Of a DNA stretch of 64,000 nucleotides, positions 43,861 to 52,409 are shown in pieces (positions within the stretch are counted from its first letter, which is position 1; every line of letters starts with the position of its first letter). Under the pieces are notes generated by a model. The model was not told where the DNA came from. It worked only from the letters and a program-made list of their open reading frames with translations, and did not search any database. The DNA lies in assembly GCA_039027435.1 (NCBI GenBank), contig JBCCKF010000004.1, positions 124,001-188,000 of the forward strand. Direction: 5' to 3'. The stretch is from CALBPI01 sp039027435 (GTDB taxonomy: Bacteria; Pseudomonadota; Gammaproteobacteria; Steroidobacterales; Woeseiaceae). A program made the position numbers and the translations under genes.

Positions 43861-44667
43861 TCAGCTATGCTCCGCATACATATGTCGAACCAACCGCTCA
43901 TCGCAGTAGTGTTCGGTATCAAAAACCAACCGCTCCTGCATCAGTTGCAGCTGATGCACAAGGAACATCAGGAAGATGCTGATCATCAGCGCGATGAAGG
44001 TCGAGTTGAAGGCAACACCCAACGACTGGGTCACACCCGCAATATCGCCTTGGACCGCGCGATCTGCCTGTCCGAGCGCATCACCAATACCGCGCACGGT
44101 TCCGATAAACCCGACCGACGGAATCGCCCAGGAAATGTAGCGAATCATCGCCAGTTCCGACTCCAGTCGATCCGCTTCAGATTCGCAGATTGTATGGGTC
44201 GAAGAGGCAACGTCCTGGACGTTTCTCGTGGACGAAAAGCGCTGCAACGCATTCAGCAATGCGCGCGGCAACAGCATCCTCCTCGTATCATCATCCAGCG
44301 ATTGAATTTGTCTCGAAAACTCTCGCGTATCTTCGGGTAACACCCGCATACCATCAGCTACGGACACGAGATTGCGATCCAGCAACTGTCGTTCCCGAAC
44401 GAGACGGTTCGCCTTGTAGCCCATGATGGCGAGTGCCCACAGCATCAGGACGAAACAAGCTTCCTGTTCGAAGTCTTTGATCAGCACCCAAACCGAGCGT
44501 TCCCGAACGTGATCGGGATCTTGCTCGACAGCGAGGTTTTGTGCCTCGATATGCTCGGCGGCACTGGGGCGCACGACCGACACCCAAAATCCGTGCACGA
44601 TGACGATCGCAATCGCCAATGCAAACAGCTGAAACACAAACTCAACAGGAATATTTTTTTTCTGCAT
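43861..44667 (-). CDS. MotA/TolQ/ExbB-type proton channel subunit
   Basis: The 268-residue protein has four predicted transmembrane helices (~10-30, ~68-84, ~178-196, ~217-240). The third contains PSVGFIGTVRGIGDA, close to the GTVxGI element of TolQ and ExbB, and the fourth has VTQSLGVAFNSTFIALM with a conserved Thr. Such proteins form pentamers that use the proton-motive force with ExbD/TolR/MotB partners. The vWA proteins encoded 1.4 kb downstream are the likely partners. It sits 8 bp before the FHA gene. Confidence 0.92.
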   Translation of the reverse strand: MQKKNIPVEFVFQLFALAIAIVIVHGFWVSVVRPSAAEHIEAQNLAVEQDPDHVRERSVWVLIKDFEQEACFVLMLWALAIMGYKANRLVRERQLLDRNLVSVADGMRVLPEDTREFSRQIQSLDDDTRRMLLPRALLNALQRFSSTRNVQDVASSTHTICESEADRLESELAMIRYISWAIPSVGFIGTVRGIGDALGQADRAVQGDIAGVTQSLGVAFNSTFIALMISIFLMFLVHQLQLMQERLVFDTEHYCDERLVRHMYAEHS

Positions 44668-44683
44668 TTGGTTCTGACTCCAG

Positions 44684-45079
44684 TCAGATGTCGGTCGGGA
44701 AATCGATGGTGGTGTCCGGTGAGACGGGTTCCGTCGGTATGAAGTTGTCGTCGGACTCCTCGTAAATCAATTCCAGTTCGGAAAGGATTTGATCGACGGC
44801 TTCGTCACCTTCGCGGATCGCGTCCGGGTCAGGTTCGTCCGGCGAGAAACCCTCTACCCCTTCCAGCAACTCCGCTTCTTCCTCAGCGCTCATAGGTCGC
44901 GGTGTCGTGTCCTGCGACGGCGCGCTTGCGCCATCTGAACTATCGGACTGGGCCGAGTCTTGAAGCTTGGCAACCGCGACAGTGTCGGATGGTTGGAACA
45001 CAAAATCGGTCGCGACGAACGTCAACGCGCCAACCGCGCCGTATGCAAACAAAGTCCAGATCGGTACTACAGGTTTCAT
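44684..45079 (-). CDS. Small acidic single-pass membrane protein
   Basis: The 131-residue protein has one N-terminal transmembrane helix (~5-25, LFAYGAVGALTFVATDFVF). The rest is highly acidic and disordered (EEEAELLEGVEGFSPDEPD, ILSELELIYEES). No family is known to me. It lies between the PEGA/FGE-like and TolQ-like genes with gaps of 21 and 16 bp, so it is an integral member of the operon. It might be a flexible periplasmic linker or assembly factor. Confidence 0.8.
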   Translation of the reverse strand: MKPVVPIWTLFAYGAVGALTFVATDFVFQPSDTVAVAKLQDSAQSDSSDGASAPSQDTTPRPMSAEEEAELLEGVEGFSPDEPDPDAIREGDEAVDQILSELELIYEESDDNFIPTEPVSPDTTIDFPTDI

Positions 45080-45100
45080 GACACTCTGCTCCTCGCCGAC

Positions 45101-47536
45101 TTATCGCGACGCTGGCCTCACTATCCGGAATCCGACATCAACCTCTGGACCATTACCTGAGGTCCGACTGGCCAGTCTAAGTGACTGTACATTGGCATCT
45201 CGCCAGCCTGCACCACGGATCGCGCGCGAGGTGCCTCGCGGCGGTCCCATCGGATCAATCAGTGTCACGTCCGGTGGCGACACTTCATAAAAATCATGCA
45301 TCCATTCGCGCACATTGCCATCCAGATCAAATAAGCCGAGCCGGTTGGGCTTGAAGCTGCCCACCGGTGCTGTCGATGGATAGCCATCGTTATAGCCAAA
45401 TACCATATTGTTCAGCAGCGCATCGCTGGATTCGTCGGCCAGATTGACTGATTTCTGCGGTGGCGGTAGCGCCGATCCCCAGCCAAACCTCAGTGGTGAG
45501 CTAGCACGCCCGCCATACCGCGCCACCCAAATCCACTCTGCCTCTGTTGGCAATCGGTAGCCGTTCGTCGCTCGTTCAGCAGCACGCAGCACGCCATACT
45601 CACCAACGTAGGCGGGCTCCAATCCCTCTTCCGCGCTCAGCCAATTGCAGTAGGCCGCTGCGTCTTGCCAGCTGACGTTCACCACCGGGTTCTTGTCACC
45701 TGCCAATGAAGGGTAGACATCGCCACCGCGCACATGTTCACGCTTGAACACACTAAATTGCTCGTTGCTGACCTCATGCGTCGAGATATAGAACGGCCGC
45801 GAGATGCGCACATCGCGAAGCGACTCATTACTGCGCCGGTCGGGCTCACGTCGGGATGTGCCACGTTGGAATGCACCGCCAGTGACGTACCGCAGCACGT
45901 GTCCGTTCTCCGTTTCCAGCGTTTGCTGGATACTCGCAAGGCGCGCTTCCTCCTCGGTCATCATGCGCGCGTCTACCGTTTGTTCGAGGCCAGCACGAGG
46001 TGTCACCGAACCCGTCCATTCCGCATAGCCGGATTTGCGCACAGCGATGCGGTGCGGTTCCGCGGGCAACTCAAGCTGCACGGTGCCTGTGCCCACGGCG
46101 CGCCCGTTGATGAAGATCTCCGCATCGGTAGGAATCGCACGCACGGTCACAGTGCCAATCTGGGCGCTGAGATTGATGTTGAGATTTCGCCGCTCGGCGG
46201 CATCGAGCGTCAGCCTGCGAGTTGCCGTCGCGTAACCGGATCTTGCGACCTGCACGTTGTAGCGTCGACCAGGATCCAAGGCGAGCGTCACCGGCGATCG
46301 GCCGCGATAGCGGCCATTGATTGTGATACTCGCACCCGTCGGACGTGTGATCACGCGCAGCGTGGCATCGGCAGGCTCAAAGATGATGGGTGCTGCTACG
46401 CCGCCCGCGTTGGCCGCGACCTGATAGCTGCGCTCTGCCGGCTTGTATCCATCCAGTTGATAGAGAACGGTCTGTTTGCCAGACGGAATTCGGATCACAC
46501 CGGGTGTAGCACCCGACAACAACTTATTGTCGCCGTCGGGATCGACAAGATAAACGCTGGCACCCGCCGGCGTGGTTGCCACCTCTACCCAACCGATATC
46601 CTCCATCAGATCGACATCCAGCCGCTGCGCTTGCTCAAGTCCGACAACGGCAATCGAGTCCTCCCACGCGACAAATCCCGGGGCGTTGACCTTGATCGCG
46701 TAGTTGCCAGGCAGCAGTCCATCGAATCGCGCAGGCGCGGCGCCGACAACCTGCTCCCCCGCCGCATTCTGCAGCGTTACCGTCGCATCCGGTGCATCGG
46801 TCACGACGTCCAGAGAGCCAGGTAGAGGCTCCAGATCAAATAATAAGACAGAGGTATCGCTTGTGATTTCGACCCGCTTGCGAAAAGGCCGGTATCCCGG
46901 CGCTTCAAAAGCCAGCTGATACACACCACGTCGCATCAGGAAGCGCTCGCCCACCTTCAACGGGAACCCGGGACCAAGGACCTCGATTTCCTCGACCATG
47001 ACAGGGGCAGTCTCTACACGCACCGGAATTGAGGTCGTAAACCACAGCGCAACGCCCAAGAGCAATGCGAGCCCGGTGCCGACCACAATCCATACACCAC
47101 GCCCGCGTTTCTCTTCCGGTATATCGGTGGCTGCGGGTTGCCAGACTTGTGCCTCGATGGGGGCGTCTTCAGAGGCACTCGCGAGCTCCGGTGGCTGCGT
47201 TTCGAATTGACCGGCCGAGCTGTCCTGGACAACCAACAGATCGTTGCCATCGATCTCAATCCGCAGATCGAGACCGAACACGGATAGCAACTGACCGTCG
47301 CGTAGTGTCGTGGAGGCGCCGAGCTCAGCGCCGTCCAACTGCATCGGCGAAGGTTTGAGCAGCGGCTGAAGAATCACGCGACCGTCGACGACGTCGAGCT
47401 GCGCCAGTGATTGTCCACCGGGTCCGCTGATCCGAATATCTGCGGAGGCGGAAGTACCGATCAGAAGTGGCAGTGCCTGCGTATCGAAACTGCGTTCGCT
47501 ATCGCCGTGTTGCCACCGGATCAGGTTTATCGTCAT
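45101..47536 (-). CDS. Membrane PEGA-repeat protein with FHA-like and FGE-like domains
   Basis: The 811-residue protein has an N-terminal FHA-like beta domain (~1-105), a transmembrane helix (~147-167), about four PEGA repeats (for example TPAGASVYLVDPDGD and ITINGRYRGRSPVTL) and a C-terminal formylglycine-generating-enzyme-like domain (~560-811; VSWQDAAAYCNWLSAEEG, RLPTEAEWIW, DGNVREWMHDFY). The two catalytic cysteines of true FGE are missing from the late segment (SGNGPEVDVGFRIVR), so it is probably a structural or binding version. The N-terminus is cytoplasmic and the rest periplasmic. Its start overlaps the kinase stop by four bases. Confidence 0.88.
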   Translation of the reverse strand: MTINLIRWQHGDSERSFDTQALPLLIGTSASADIRISGPGGQSLAQLDVVDGRVILQPLLKPSPMQLDGAELGASTTLRDGQLLSVFGLDLRIEIDGNDLLVVQDSSAGQFETQPPELASASEDAPIEAQVWQPAATDIPEEKRGRGVWIVVGTGLALLLGVALWFTTSIPVRVETAPVMVEEIEVLGPGFPLKVGERFLMRRGVYQLAFEAPGYRPFRKRVEITSDTSVLLFDLEPLPGSLDVVTDAPDATVTLQNAAGEQVVGAAPARFDGLLPGNYAIKVNAPGFVAWEDSIAVVGLEQAQRLDVDLMEDIGWVEVATTPAGASVYLVDPDGDNKLLSGATPGVIRIPSGKQTVLYQLDGYKPAERSYQVAANAGGVAAPIIFEPADATLRVITRPTGASITINGRYRGRSPVTLALDPGRRYNVQVARSGYATATRRLTLDAAERRNLNINLSAQIGTVTVRAIPTDAEIFINGRAVGTGTVQLELPAEPHRIAVRKSGYAEWTGSVTPRAGLEQTVDARMMTEEEARLASIQQTLETENGHVLRYVTGGAFQRGTSRREPDRRSNESLRDVRISRPFYISTHEVSNEQFSVFKREHVRGGDVYPSLAGDKNPVVNVSWQDAAAYCNWLSAEEGLEPAYVGEYGVLRAAERATNGYRLPTEAEWIWVARYGGRASSPLRFGWGSALPPPQKSVNLADESSDALLNNMVFGYNDGYPSTAPVGSFKPNRLGLFDLDGNVREWMHDFYEVSPPDVTLIDPMGPPRGTSRAIRGAGWRDANVQSLRLASRTSGNGPEVDVGFRIVRPASR

Positions 47537-49845
47537 ATCGGCTGCTCACAGGCGAGGTATACAGGCTCCGGAGACTGTCCGGAAATCACGCGAAACTGCG
47601 CCCGTGCGTCTTTGAATCCACGCCGCGAGCCGACCACAGTGTACAGGCCCGGACGCAATCGCAGTTCGGTTTCAGTGATGGCGCCAAGCTGTGCAACTCG
47701 AAGCACCGTGATTTCGGTCTCGCCGTCAGAACGCAATGTCACGGCCACAGGAATGGCGGCGCGTCTCAACAACTCCGAAAGCGCGTCCATCCGCGCTGCG
47801 AAGGCAGGGCCACGAGGTGTGAGCTCGTCCATTTGCGTTAGCAGTCTGGATGCGGCACGCAGCGCATTGATATCGGCCAGTTGGTCGGGGTTGTCGAGAT
47901 ATGACTGAGAGCGAGCCAACAAATCGATGCGGTCTTGCGATCGAGCAAGACCCTCACGGGCAACATTGAGGTTCGGGTCATCTTCCAACAGCTTGGCATA
48001 GACGTCCCGAGCGTCAAACCAGGCCTCCGATGCTTCTGAATCAGCGCCGCGCTCGAGTGCGGATTCCAACTCTGCTTGACGCTCTGCCAGGCTGACCTGC
48101 AGCAGTGCATCGGCGACTGAGGGATCGTTGCGCACATCGCGTGCCGCGCCGAATGCGCGTCGCGCCGCCACGAAATTTTCCGCCGCCAGCGCAGCAAAGC
48201 CTTCCGACATCCTTGTGGCGAAGCGATCCTCTCGAATCGCGACGTTCATACGAGCGCGCCCGTCTAACGCCGGTTGCCATTGCGCATCAAGATCAAGGGC
48301 GACCTGATACCCGTCTCGCGCGGCAATGAGCTCGCCGGACGCCTCGAACTCGCGCGCTCGGCGCGTCGCGACCAGGACATCGTCGAGTCGTTGCGCTCGC
48401 GTCAAGGCAGCCGCGGCTGCTGTATCGCCCGGCGTGATTTGAAGCGCCCGCTCATAGGCGGCAATCGCCGCAATCGAGTCTTCGGCAAAGAACGCGGTTT
48501 CGCCTTCGTCCATCGCACGCTGGTACTCGGTATCTGCAAGCGAAACCAGTGGCTCGAGCAACGCAATCGCCTCGCGGTATCTGGATTCGGCAAGTGCAAA
48601 ATCACGTGCGAGGTAGGCGCGATCACCCTCATCGTAGCGCGCCTTGCCGGACTCATAAGCAACGCCACCCCAGATCGAAACCGCACGTTCCGTCAGACCG
48701 TCATCGAGCGCCAACAGCTCGGAGACGAGCTCATCGACCGCGCGACGTTGGTCGGCGATCGCTTCCTCATTCGCATCGGATTCGCTGGCAGACGTATCTG
48801 CTGCATCGGCCTCACCGTCGTCGCCCTCCCCCTCAGCGGTTTCCTGCGCCTCTGTTGGCACTGGCGCTTCATCGCGCGTAAACCACTGCAACCCCTGTGT
48901 GAACAAAAAACCGAATAGGAGTACGCCAACGAGACCGCCAAACAGCGTCATCGGTGACACACCGCTCGACTCTTGCACCGGTACATCGCGCTCGAATGCA
49001 CCATGCGGCAGCGCTGGCAACGGTGCAGGTTCGGCGCCCGCGATCGAGGATGCAGGGCGGCGCAGACGAACTTCCAGGGCTCTGAGGTCAATTTGTGATC
49101 GTGTGATTCCGGCACCCTCAAGCGCCGATGCAATCTCAGCCATGCTGGGGCGTTCGGCACGCGGCCCTCTTGCCGCGGTCAGTAACGCACGAACTGCAGG
49201 CGGCGCGGCATCCGGATAATCCGCTGCGGGATCGCCAGTGGCGAGCTCGGCGACCACTTGGGCCAGTGCGTAAACATCATCCGCCGGATGCGGCGCGTCA
49301 CCCGCAGCCTGTTCCGGGCTGGCATAGGCGGCGGTGCCGCCGCGTCTCACGAAGTCAATGTCGGATTCGATCAGCGTTGCGCTGCCGAAGTCTCCGAGGT
49401 ATGTCGTACCGCGACGATCCAGCAGGATGTTGCTCGGCTTGATATCGCCATGAACAACGCCCTTCCGATGCCAATAGTCCAGAGACTCTGCGACAACGCG
49501 CACGACGCTGCCCCAAACGCTAAGTCCTTTGCCCACAAGGTCGCTCGCGTCGGTCCCATCGATATACTGCATCGCATAAGCCGGACAACCGTCCTCATGC
49601 CATGAGAGCGCACGCACCGTGTGTGGGTGGTTCAAGCCACGCGCAATGTGCCATTCGTTCTCAAATGCGGTAAGCGACTCTACGCGTTCCGCCGACGACG
49701 GACAAAGAATCTTGAGCGCTACGGGAATCTGGGCGCGCGTATCTTCAGCGAGCCAGACTTCGGTGTGTGCACCTGCGTGTATTTGTTCGAGCAGCACAAA
49801 GCGCGCTGCGAAACGCGCCTGTGGGGTAAATACGGTTTCCTGCAT
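47533..49845 (-). CDS. Transmembrane Ser/Thr protein kinase with periplasmic helical-repeat domain
   Basis: The 770-residue protein has an intact Hanks-type kinase domain: VALKIL (Lys45), HGDIKPSN (Asp134, Asn139) and DFG (152-154), with an activation segment ending YASPEQ. A transmembrane helix (~298-320) leads to a long acidic then alpha-helical region with TPR-like repeats (~380-700) and a final PEGA-like beta unit. It is the likely input of the cluster, sensing something in the periplasm and phosphorylating FHA partners. The start overlaps the stop of the lipoprotein gene by one base. Confidence 0.93.
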   Translation of the reverse strand: MQETVFTPQARFAARFVLLEQIHAGAHTEVWLAEDTRAQIPVALKILCPSSAERVESLTAFENEWHIARGLNHPHTVRALSWHEDGCPAYAMQYIDGTDASDLVGKGLSVWGSVVRVVAESLDYWHRKGVVHGDIKPSNILLDRRGTTYLGDFGSATLIESDIDFVRRGGTAAYASPEQAAGDAPHPADDVYALAQVVAELATGDPAADYPDAAPPAVRALLTAARGPRAERPSMAEIASALEGAGITRSQIDLRALEVRLRRPASSIAGAEPAPLPALPHGAFERDVPVQESSGVSPMTLFGGLVGVLLFGFLFTQGLQWFTRDEAPVPTEAQETAEGEGDDGEADAADTSASESDANEEAIADQRRAVDELVSELLALDDGLTERAVSIWGGVAYESGKARYDEGDRAYLARDFALAESRYREAIALLEPLVSLADTEYQRAMDEGETAFFAEDSIAAIAAYERALQITPGDTAAAAALTRAQRLDDVLVATRRAREFEASGELIAARDGYQVALDLDAQWQPALDGRARMNVAIREDRFATRMSEGFAALAAENFVAARRAFGAARDVRNDPSVADALLQVSLAERQAELESALERGADSEASEAWFDARDVYAKLLEDDPNLNVAREGLARSQDRIDLLARSQSYLDNPDQLADINALRAASRLLTQMDELTPRGPAFAARMDALSELLRRAAIPVAVTLRSDGETEITVLRVAQLGAITETELRLRPGLYTVVGSRRGFKDARAQFRVISGQSPEPVYLACEQPI

Positions 49846-51116
49846 CAGCCACCGTTTTCTGCGCTGTCGCCGGTTCTACCGTTGATACCAATATTGGGCG
49901 AAGACGAGAAGCCGGTTTCGACCTCGTTCATCTGCCGCAATAAATCACGCCACTGGTCGTACTGAGACGAGGCTGTACCGGTTAGCCGTTGGCTCTGTCC
50001 CTCAACCTCAACGACCATTGGCGCTGCCTCGTCGCCGAAAGAGTCAGACAATTCCTTGATGGTTTGACGCTGCATGCGTGCTTCCGCCAGACGCCCGAAA
50101 CTCGAAAAGAACACGTTGATCCCGCTAATGTAGGCGTAGTTTCGCAGTGAGCCTCGTGTGCGTCTGACCAGGTTGCTGTCATTGCGATTACCGGTCGTTG
50201 TTTGCGTCGCCGCTGCGACCATCGCGATACCGGCAAGCCCGCGCAGAAGCGCCGACTTACGCAACCGCTGGTACTCGAGTTCGGCTTCGCGAGAAGACTG
50301 GCGCCAGCTCTCGTAAGGCAACGCAATACCGAAATAGAAATTGGCGTAGTGCTCGTTCAGGGTGTCCTGAAAGAGTGCATCATGATTGCGAATCTTATCG
50401 AGGCGCTGTGCCATCGGATCTGAATCCGCAGGAAGTCTCACCACTTCGTAACGCCCTTTTCGGTCTTGCTCTACGTAGTCACCAAAAACCTCCGGCGCCA
50501 TGTCGGCATAAAAACGCATCCGCGAGACCGTGCGTATGTCCTCGATCTCCTCGTCGGAAAGCTTCCTCATCGCCTGAAACAAATCGTTCGCGACCTCGTT
50601 AAACACGTTCTGATACGGATCGGCCATACGATCACGACGTTTGCTGAAGTCCTTTCGATCTGTGCGCGTCGAGTAGCGTTTGGAGAACCAACGCTTACCA
50701 CGAGAATCGCGCGCCCAGACTTCGATTTTGACCTTGTTCCCGTCGGAATGGCGAACGACACCGCTCACCTGCACATCAGACACCACTGACTCGTTCGGAA
50801 TAACGCGAATAGCGCCCCAGTGGCCCGTGTCCTGAAGTGTCGTTTTCATGTGATAGGCGAAGAAGCGACTCTCTGCCTGACGAATGTCGGCGTCAACCTC
50901 ATCTGGAGTCTCTTCCACATCCTCAGGCAAACCCGGATCGAACACGATGAGGCCGAGATCGAGGAGTCTTGATTCGACGACCACAGCATCCTTCCCGACC
51001 AGTTCGACGTCCGGTGCTTCATAGCTACGCGTAGCGCAGCCAGCGAGCAGCAACAACAGCGATGCGATCGTTAGTTTCCGCAAAGCCAGAGGTGTCGAAA
51101 GTCGTCTTTCAGGCAT
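49845..51116 (-). CDS. Lipoprotein of unknown function in the kinase/vWA cluster
   Basis: The 423-residue protein has a lipobox (LAGC, Cys27) after a hydrophobic signal. The N-terminal domain (~45-160) resembles mixed alpha/beta lipoprotein modules (VVSDVQVSGVVRHSDG, VKIEVWARDSRGKRWFSKRY). The middle is helical, with a hydrophobic glycine/alanine stretch (LRGLAGIAMVAAATQ). I do not recognise the family. Its place between the Gly-rich lipoprotein (21 bp) and the kinase (1-base overlap) makes it a core cluster component, probably on the outer membrane. Confidence 0.85.
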   Translation of the reverse strand: MPERRLSTPLALRKLTIASLLLLLAGCATRSYEAPDVELVGKDAVVVESRLLDLGLIVFDPGLPEDVEETPDEVDADIRQAESRFFAYHMKTTLQDTGHWGAIRVIPNESVVSDVQVSGVVRHSDGNKVKIEVWARDSRGKRWFSKRYSTRTDRKDFSKRRDRMADPYQNVFNEVANDLFQAMRKLSDEEIEDIRTVSRMRFYADMAPEVFGDYVEQDRKGRYEVVRLPADSDPMAQRLDKIRNHDALFQDTLNEHYANFYFGIALPYESWRQSSREAELEYQRLRKSALLRGLAGIAMVAAATQTTTGNRNDSNLVRRTRGSLRNYAYISGINVFFSSFGRLAEARMQRQTIKELSDSFGDEAAPMVVEVEGQSQRLTGTASSQYDQWRDLLRQMNEVETGFSSSPNIGINGRTGDSAENGG

Positions 51117-51137
51117 GTACCAACTCCAGTAGTTCGT

Positions 51138-52202
51138 CTATCGCTTCTTCAATCCCATGTAATTTCGGTATTCGTCCCACAGACGTTCACGGATGAGTGG
51201 GTCTTCCTCCGCCTGGGCCGCTTCCCTCAGCTGTCGGGCGACAACATCATCGTAGGTGGCAGACGGAATATCGTCTGGTGTGCGCTCCTTGATGACCTCA
51301 TCGGGGATCGTTTGAATGGTAGGGATGCCTCTGTCAGCACTGCCCGTGATGGTGCCGCCTTTCTCGCCACCGCCACCGCTGCCGGAGCCACTTCCCGCGC
51401 CTTTACCGCCGCGGTTAGCCACTACAACACCGCCGCTCGATCCACCGCTGGAACCGTCACCGCCGACTGTAGAGGTATCGCGCTCGACCTGCCCAACGGT
51501 TTCCTGTTCTTCAGAAATGACGTCTTCGAAATCTCCGAGGGATTTATCGAAAATTTCATCGAGATCGTCGAGCCCACCCGGGCCACCGCCGGCCGCACCA
51601 CCAGCACCACCACCGGCGCCACCGCCGCCGCCTGCAGCGCCGCCACCGCCTCCAGACGCACCGCCAGCGCCACCTTGAGCACCTCCGGCACCGCCCTGGG
51701 CACCCCCAGCGCCGCCTTGTTGACCACCGGCACCGCCTTGTTGTCCACCGGCGCCGCCTTGTTGACCGCCGCCGCCTGGCATTCCACCACCAGGCATTCC
51801 GCCGCCAGGCATCCCGCCGCCCTGCTGGCCACCTGCAGCACCGCCACCGCCGCCTCCGCCGGACGGCATTCCGCCGCCCTGCTGGCCACCTGCAGCACCG
51901 CCACCGCCGCCGGACGGCATACCACCGCCCTGCTGACCACCACCCGCAGCGCCACCACCACCGCCGCCGCCGGACGGCATACCACCGCCCTGCTGGCCAC
52001 CACCCGCAGCGCCACCACCGCCACCGCCGGGCATAGAGACACCACCGCCACCGGGCATAGAGACACCGCCGCCGCCTGGAATTTGCGGGCCGGTCACACC
52101 GGCGCTAACGCCACACCCCGCAAGCACGAGGACGGTCGCCGTCACCAACGTGTTTCGAAGCACCTTCAGCCCGGGATCATTAAGCGTCGTTTGGCGGGTC
52201 AT
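51138..52202 (-). CDS. Gly/Gln-rich repeat lipoprotein
   Basis: The 354-residue protein has a lipobox (LAGCG). A very long low-complexity region follows (~45-215), built from Gly runs with GGQQGGGMPSG, GGAAGGGQQG and GGAGGQQGG units, then a polar domain (~220-354) containing DDLDEIFDKSLGDFEDVI and a basic C-terminus. A strong GGAGG lies 8 bases before the ATG giving MTRQTTLNDPG. It may be an extended elastic or adhesive tether. Repeat number could vary by slippage. It is the second gene of the cluster, 207 bp after the PP2C gene. Confidence 0.85.
   Translation of the reverse strand: MTRQTTLNDPGLKVLRNTLVTATVLVLAGCGVSAGVTGPQIPGGGGVSMPGGGGVSMPGGGGGGAAGGGQQGGGMPSGGGGGGGAAGGGQQGGGMPSGGGGGAAGGQQGGGMPSGGGGGGGAAGGQQGGGMPGGGMPGGGMPGGGGQQGGAGGQQGGAGGQQGGAGGAQGGAGGAQGGAGGASGGGGGAAGGGGGAGGGAGGAAGGGPGGLDDLDEIFDKSLGDFEDVISEEQETVGQVERDTSTVGGDGSSGGSSGGVVVANRGGKGAGSGSGSGGGGEKGGTITGSADRGIPTIQTIPDEVIKERTPDDIPSATYDDVVARQLREAAQAEEDPLIRERLWDEYRNYMGLKKR
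51586..52080. repeat. Degenerate tandem repeats coding the Gly/Gln region
   Basis: Within the lipoprotein gene, imperfect tandem units of about 57-60 bp recur. One near-identical pair begins around 51911 and 51971 with CGGACGGCATACCACCGCCC. A second pair is near 51808 and 51865 with GGCAT(C/T)CCGCCGCCCTGCTG. Shorter 12- and 18-base units encode GGAGGQQ. Period is a multiple of three, so repeat gain or loss keeps the frame. Confidence 0.8.
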
Positions 52203-52409
52203 AGCGGAAACCTCCAGCGCCTGAGGGTCATTCATCAGGACTTACAGAACTATAAGACCGGTGCAGAACGGATTTCGTTGCAAAAAAGTGCCAAAAAGCC
52301 CGCGCTGTCTACACTTCAAAGCGATTTCCAGACAGCCCTGCACCCTTGTCTAAGACTACCAGAACAGGGGCGGCGCGCCAGTGCACCGCATCCACACTTT
52401 CCCGACCAT
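52203..52409. promoter_or_regulatory. Gap between PP2C and Gly-rich lipoprotein genes, probable internal promoter
   Basis: This 207-base stretch is the only long gap inside the cluster upstream of the OmpA gene, so a promoter for the eight genes that follow could lie here. An AT-rich stretch reading TTATAGTTC on the minus strand near 52245-52255 could serve as a -10. No stem-loop terminator is visible for the PP2C gene. Confidence 0.4.

Noticed and set aside
40392..44667. Zorya-type defence system
   Set aside because: A MotA-like protein is present, but there is no ZorB with an OmpA/peptidoglycan domain fused, and no helicase or nuclease effector genes.
45734..46825. Plus-strand ORF of about 363 codons opposite the PEGA/FGE-like gene
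   Set aside because: It lies entirely antisense to a gene with clear domain motifs and shows no recognisable protein features.
45101..47536. Active formylglycine-generating enzyme
   Set aside because: The catalytic cysteine pair is absent and no sulfatase gene is in the window.
51586..52080. CRISPR array
   Set aside because: The repeats are imperfect, coding and contiguous without unique spacers.
52278..52293. Sigma-54-like promoter (TGGCAC and GC elements) on the minus strand
   Set aside because: The GG-GC spacing is 9 bases instead of the required 10, which usually abolishes recognition.
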